This document shows, piece after piece, positions 62,732 through 64,000 of a stretch of 64,000 bases of DNA (position 1 is the stretch's first letter; each line of letters starts with the position of its first letter). The notes beneath the pieces were generated by a model, which was not told the origin of the DNA, did not search any database, and saw only the letters and a list, made by a program, of their open reading frames with translations. The stretch spans positions 62,001-126,000 of the forward strand of contig JAFTCX010000056.1 in assembly GCA_017454485.1 (NCBI GenBank). Direction: 5' to 3'. Source of the stretch: Clostridia bacterium (lineage in GTDB: Bacteria > Bacillota > Clostridia > Oscillospirales > Acutalibacteraceae). The translations under genes were made by a program, and so were the position numbers.

Positions 62732-63937
62732 TTATGATGCAAGGTTTTCTGCTGCTTGCGAGATGTTTTTGACCGTTTCCATCATATAAGCGCCGAAAAT
62801 AGCGTAGCCGCGCTGCGGTTCATTCACAAACACATGGGTCACCGCGCCGACCAGCATGTGATTTTGAATCACCGGGCTGCCGCTCATGCCCTGCACAATG
62901 CCGCCGGTTTTTTGCAAAAGCGCCGGATCCGTCACGCGAATGACCATATTCCGGTCGCGCTCATCCTGCAAGGACACCTTTTCAATCTCCACGTCAAAGA
63001 GCTGCGGTCCGCTTTGATCAACGGTGGACAAGATCTGCGCCTTGCCGGGTCGAACCTCCTGCGCTGTGGCAACCGGCATTTTATGATTGCCGCGCTCTGT
63101 CAGCAGTTTTCCATAGACGCCGCGCACATCGTTGCTGAAAAGCGTGCCGATGGATTCCGTTTTGAACGAGCCGCACAGCTCGCCGGCGTGACCGGTGGCA
63201 CCTTTGTAACAACCGGTGATAGTCGCTTCCACAATATCACCGTTATATAGTGGTAATTTTTCACCTGTATCAATGTCGCAGACCGCGTGACCGAGCCCGG
63301 CGAAGATTTTACTTTGCGGATCAAAAAACGTCATCGTTCCGATCCCCGCCGCACTGTCGCGCACCCACATGCCTGCCATATATTTTTGCTGTGACGCGGA
63401 ATACGCCGGCAAAAACGTCGTTGAACGCCGCGCTTCACCGCGCTGATAGTCGATTGTAAACGCCTCGCCGTGAAAATCAGAGAGCAGCGCCGAAAGCTCC
63501 GTATGGCTGTTGACGCTTTGCCCGTTCACCTGAAGGATGATATCGCCCTTTTTCAGCCCTGCACGGTCCGCCGGTGATACATTCCCCTGCGGCGTGTCCA
63601 CACTGTCTGTGGAAACGATCACCACGCCGCTGGTATACATCCGCAAGCCGAACACCTCGCCGCTGACATTCACATATTGGCGTGCACTGACTTTCATGCG
63701 CGTATTCTTGACGGGAAACGTGCCGAGAAACTTCACTGTGACGTCAAAATTTTTTGTTTCCCCGTTCTCTTTTTTGCTTTTCACGTTTTCCATCGAATAC
63801 ATACCGCGATGCGTCGGCACCGCGTCCGCCACCGTGACGATTTCATTCGGCACGGAAAAAAAACCGAACAGCAAAAAGCCCCAGATGACAATCATCAGAA
63901 GGCACAGTGATTTTTGAATCCATTGAATTATTTTCAT
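62732..63937 (-). CDS. spoIVB: SpoIVB peptidase (S55 family)
   Basis: 401 residues from the ATG at 63937, after GGGGAGGAAAAG. One N-terminal membrane anchor (about 8-30), a PDZ domain (about 105-185, with GLKKGDIILQVNGQSV) and the serine peptidase domain with GLGHAVCDIDTG (histidine) and GMSGSPVIQN (serine). In Bacillus, SpoIVB is secreted by the forespore and starts sigma-K activation. The adjacency to spo0A is the classical spore-former arrangement. Upstream sequence is cut by the window, so the expected forespore promoter cannot be judged. Confidence 0.95.
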   Translation of the reverse strand: MKIIQWIQKSLCLLMIVIWGFLLFGFFSVPNEIVTVADAVPTHRGMYSMENVKSKKENGETKNFDVTVKFLGTFPVKNTRMKVSARQYVNVSGEVFGLRMYTSGVVIVSTDSVDTPQGNVSPADRAGLKKGDIILQVNGQSVNSHTELSALLSDFHGEAFTIDYQRGEARRSTTFLPAYSASQQKYMAGMWVRDSAAGIGTMTFFDPQSKIFAGLGHAVCDIDTGEKLPLYNGDIVEATITGCYKGATGHAGELCGSFKTESIGTLFSNDVRGVYGKLLTERGNHKMPVATAQEVRPGKAQILSTVDQSGPQLFDVEIEKVSLQDERDRNMVIRVTDPALLQKTGGIVQGMSGSPVIQNHMLVGAVTHVFVNEPQRGYAIFGAYMMETVKNISQAAENLAS

Positions 63938-64000
63938 CTTTTCCTCCCCTTTTTGATGCATCGTGAATAACTTGTGCTTTTTTTCAAAGATTATCATCGA

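Overview
The window looks like a chromosome segment of an endospore-lineage Firmicute, most probably class Clostridia (Oscillospiraceae/Ruminococcaceae-like). The evidence is spoIVB next to spo0A, a V/A-type ATPase operon of clostridial type, a PyrK/PyrD(1B) pair, a class B PyrB-PyrI pair, and two riboswitches common in Firmicutes. Most genes lie on the minus strand in tight, often ATGA-overlapping operons. I see no rRNA, tRNA, CRISPR array, prophage or transposase gene. No stretch longer than about 300 bases lacks a gene.

Layout, left to right. (1) 1-3.4 kb: purine operon, transcribed leftward as purE-purC-purF-like-purM (cut by the window edge), behind a ZTP (pfl) riboswitch with its own terminator. 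(2) 3.5-12.4 kb: pyrimidine operon pyrC-carB-pyrK-pyrD-pyrF-pyrE-pyrB-pyrI, with a structured leader and no carA. (3) 12.5-20.4 kb: thrH, a lone rmlA, an ABC exporter pair, a ketopantoate-reductase-like gene, an MFS transporter, an RlmL-like methylase and long-form hpf. (4) 20.6-31.4 kb: ligA (plus), a Crp regulator with a substrate-binding lipoprotein, a zinc-ribbon/TPR membrane protein, a VanY-type carboxypeptidase, an M28 peptidase, a Dabb protein, a prolyl-tRNA editing protein and two beta-barrel repeat proteins. (5) 31.5-40.4 kb: V-type ATPase operon G/H-C-I-K-F-E-A-B-D. (6) 40.4-44.6 kb (plus): a LUD-domain protein, DUF421 and DUF4363 proteins, NfeD, an SPFH protein and an anchored exported protein. 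(7) 44.6-49.1 kb (minus): DUF378, then the lon-engB-glpP-GNAT operon. (8) 49.2-52.7 kb (plus): cca, a THF riboswitch with folT, and a metallophosphoesterase. (9) 52.7-61.7 kb (minus): a DUF2804 gene and a complete histidine operon led by a TrpR-like repressor (HisR type) with a palindrome inside its promoter. (10) 61.8-64 kb: spo0A and spoIVB.

The window is mainly nucleotide and histidine biosynthesis joined by PRPP and folate/ZTP metabolism: ZTP controls purE, THF controls folT, and His and PurF both draw on PRPP. The least expected items are: three copies of a 161-bp nearly full-length palindromic element with 4-bp target duplications, all at gene 3' ends, one of which supplies the last codons and stop of ntpB; a PurF homologue in the purine operon that has lost its nucleophilic cysteine and the rest of its glutamine site; a DUF421 gene whose start codon sits in the U-tract of a terminator-like hairpin; and a phosphoesterase whose stop codon lies beyond its own terminator.
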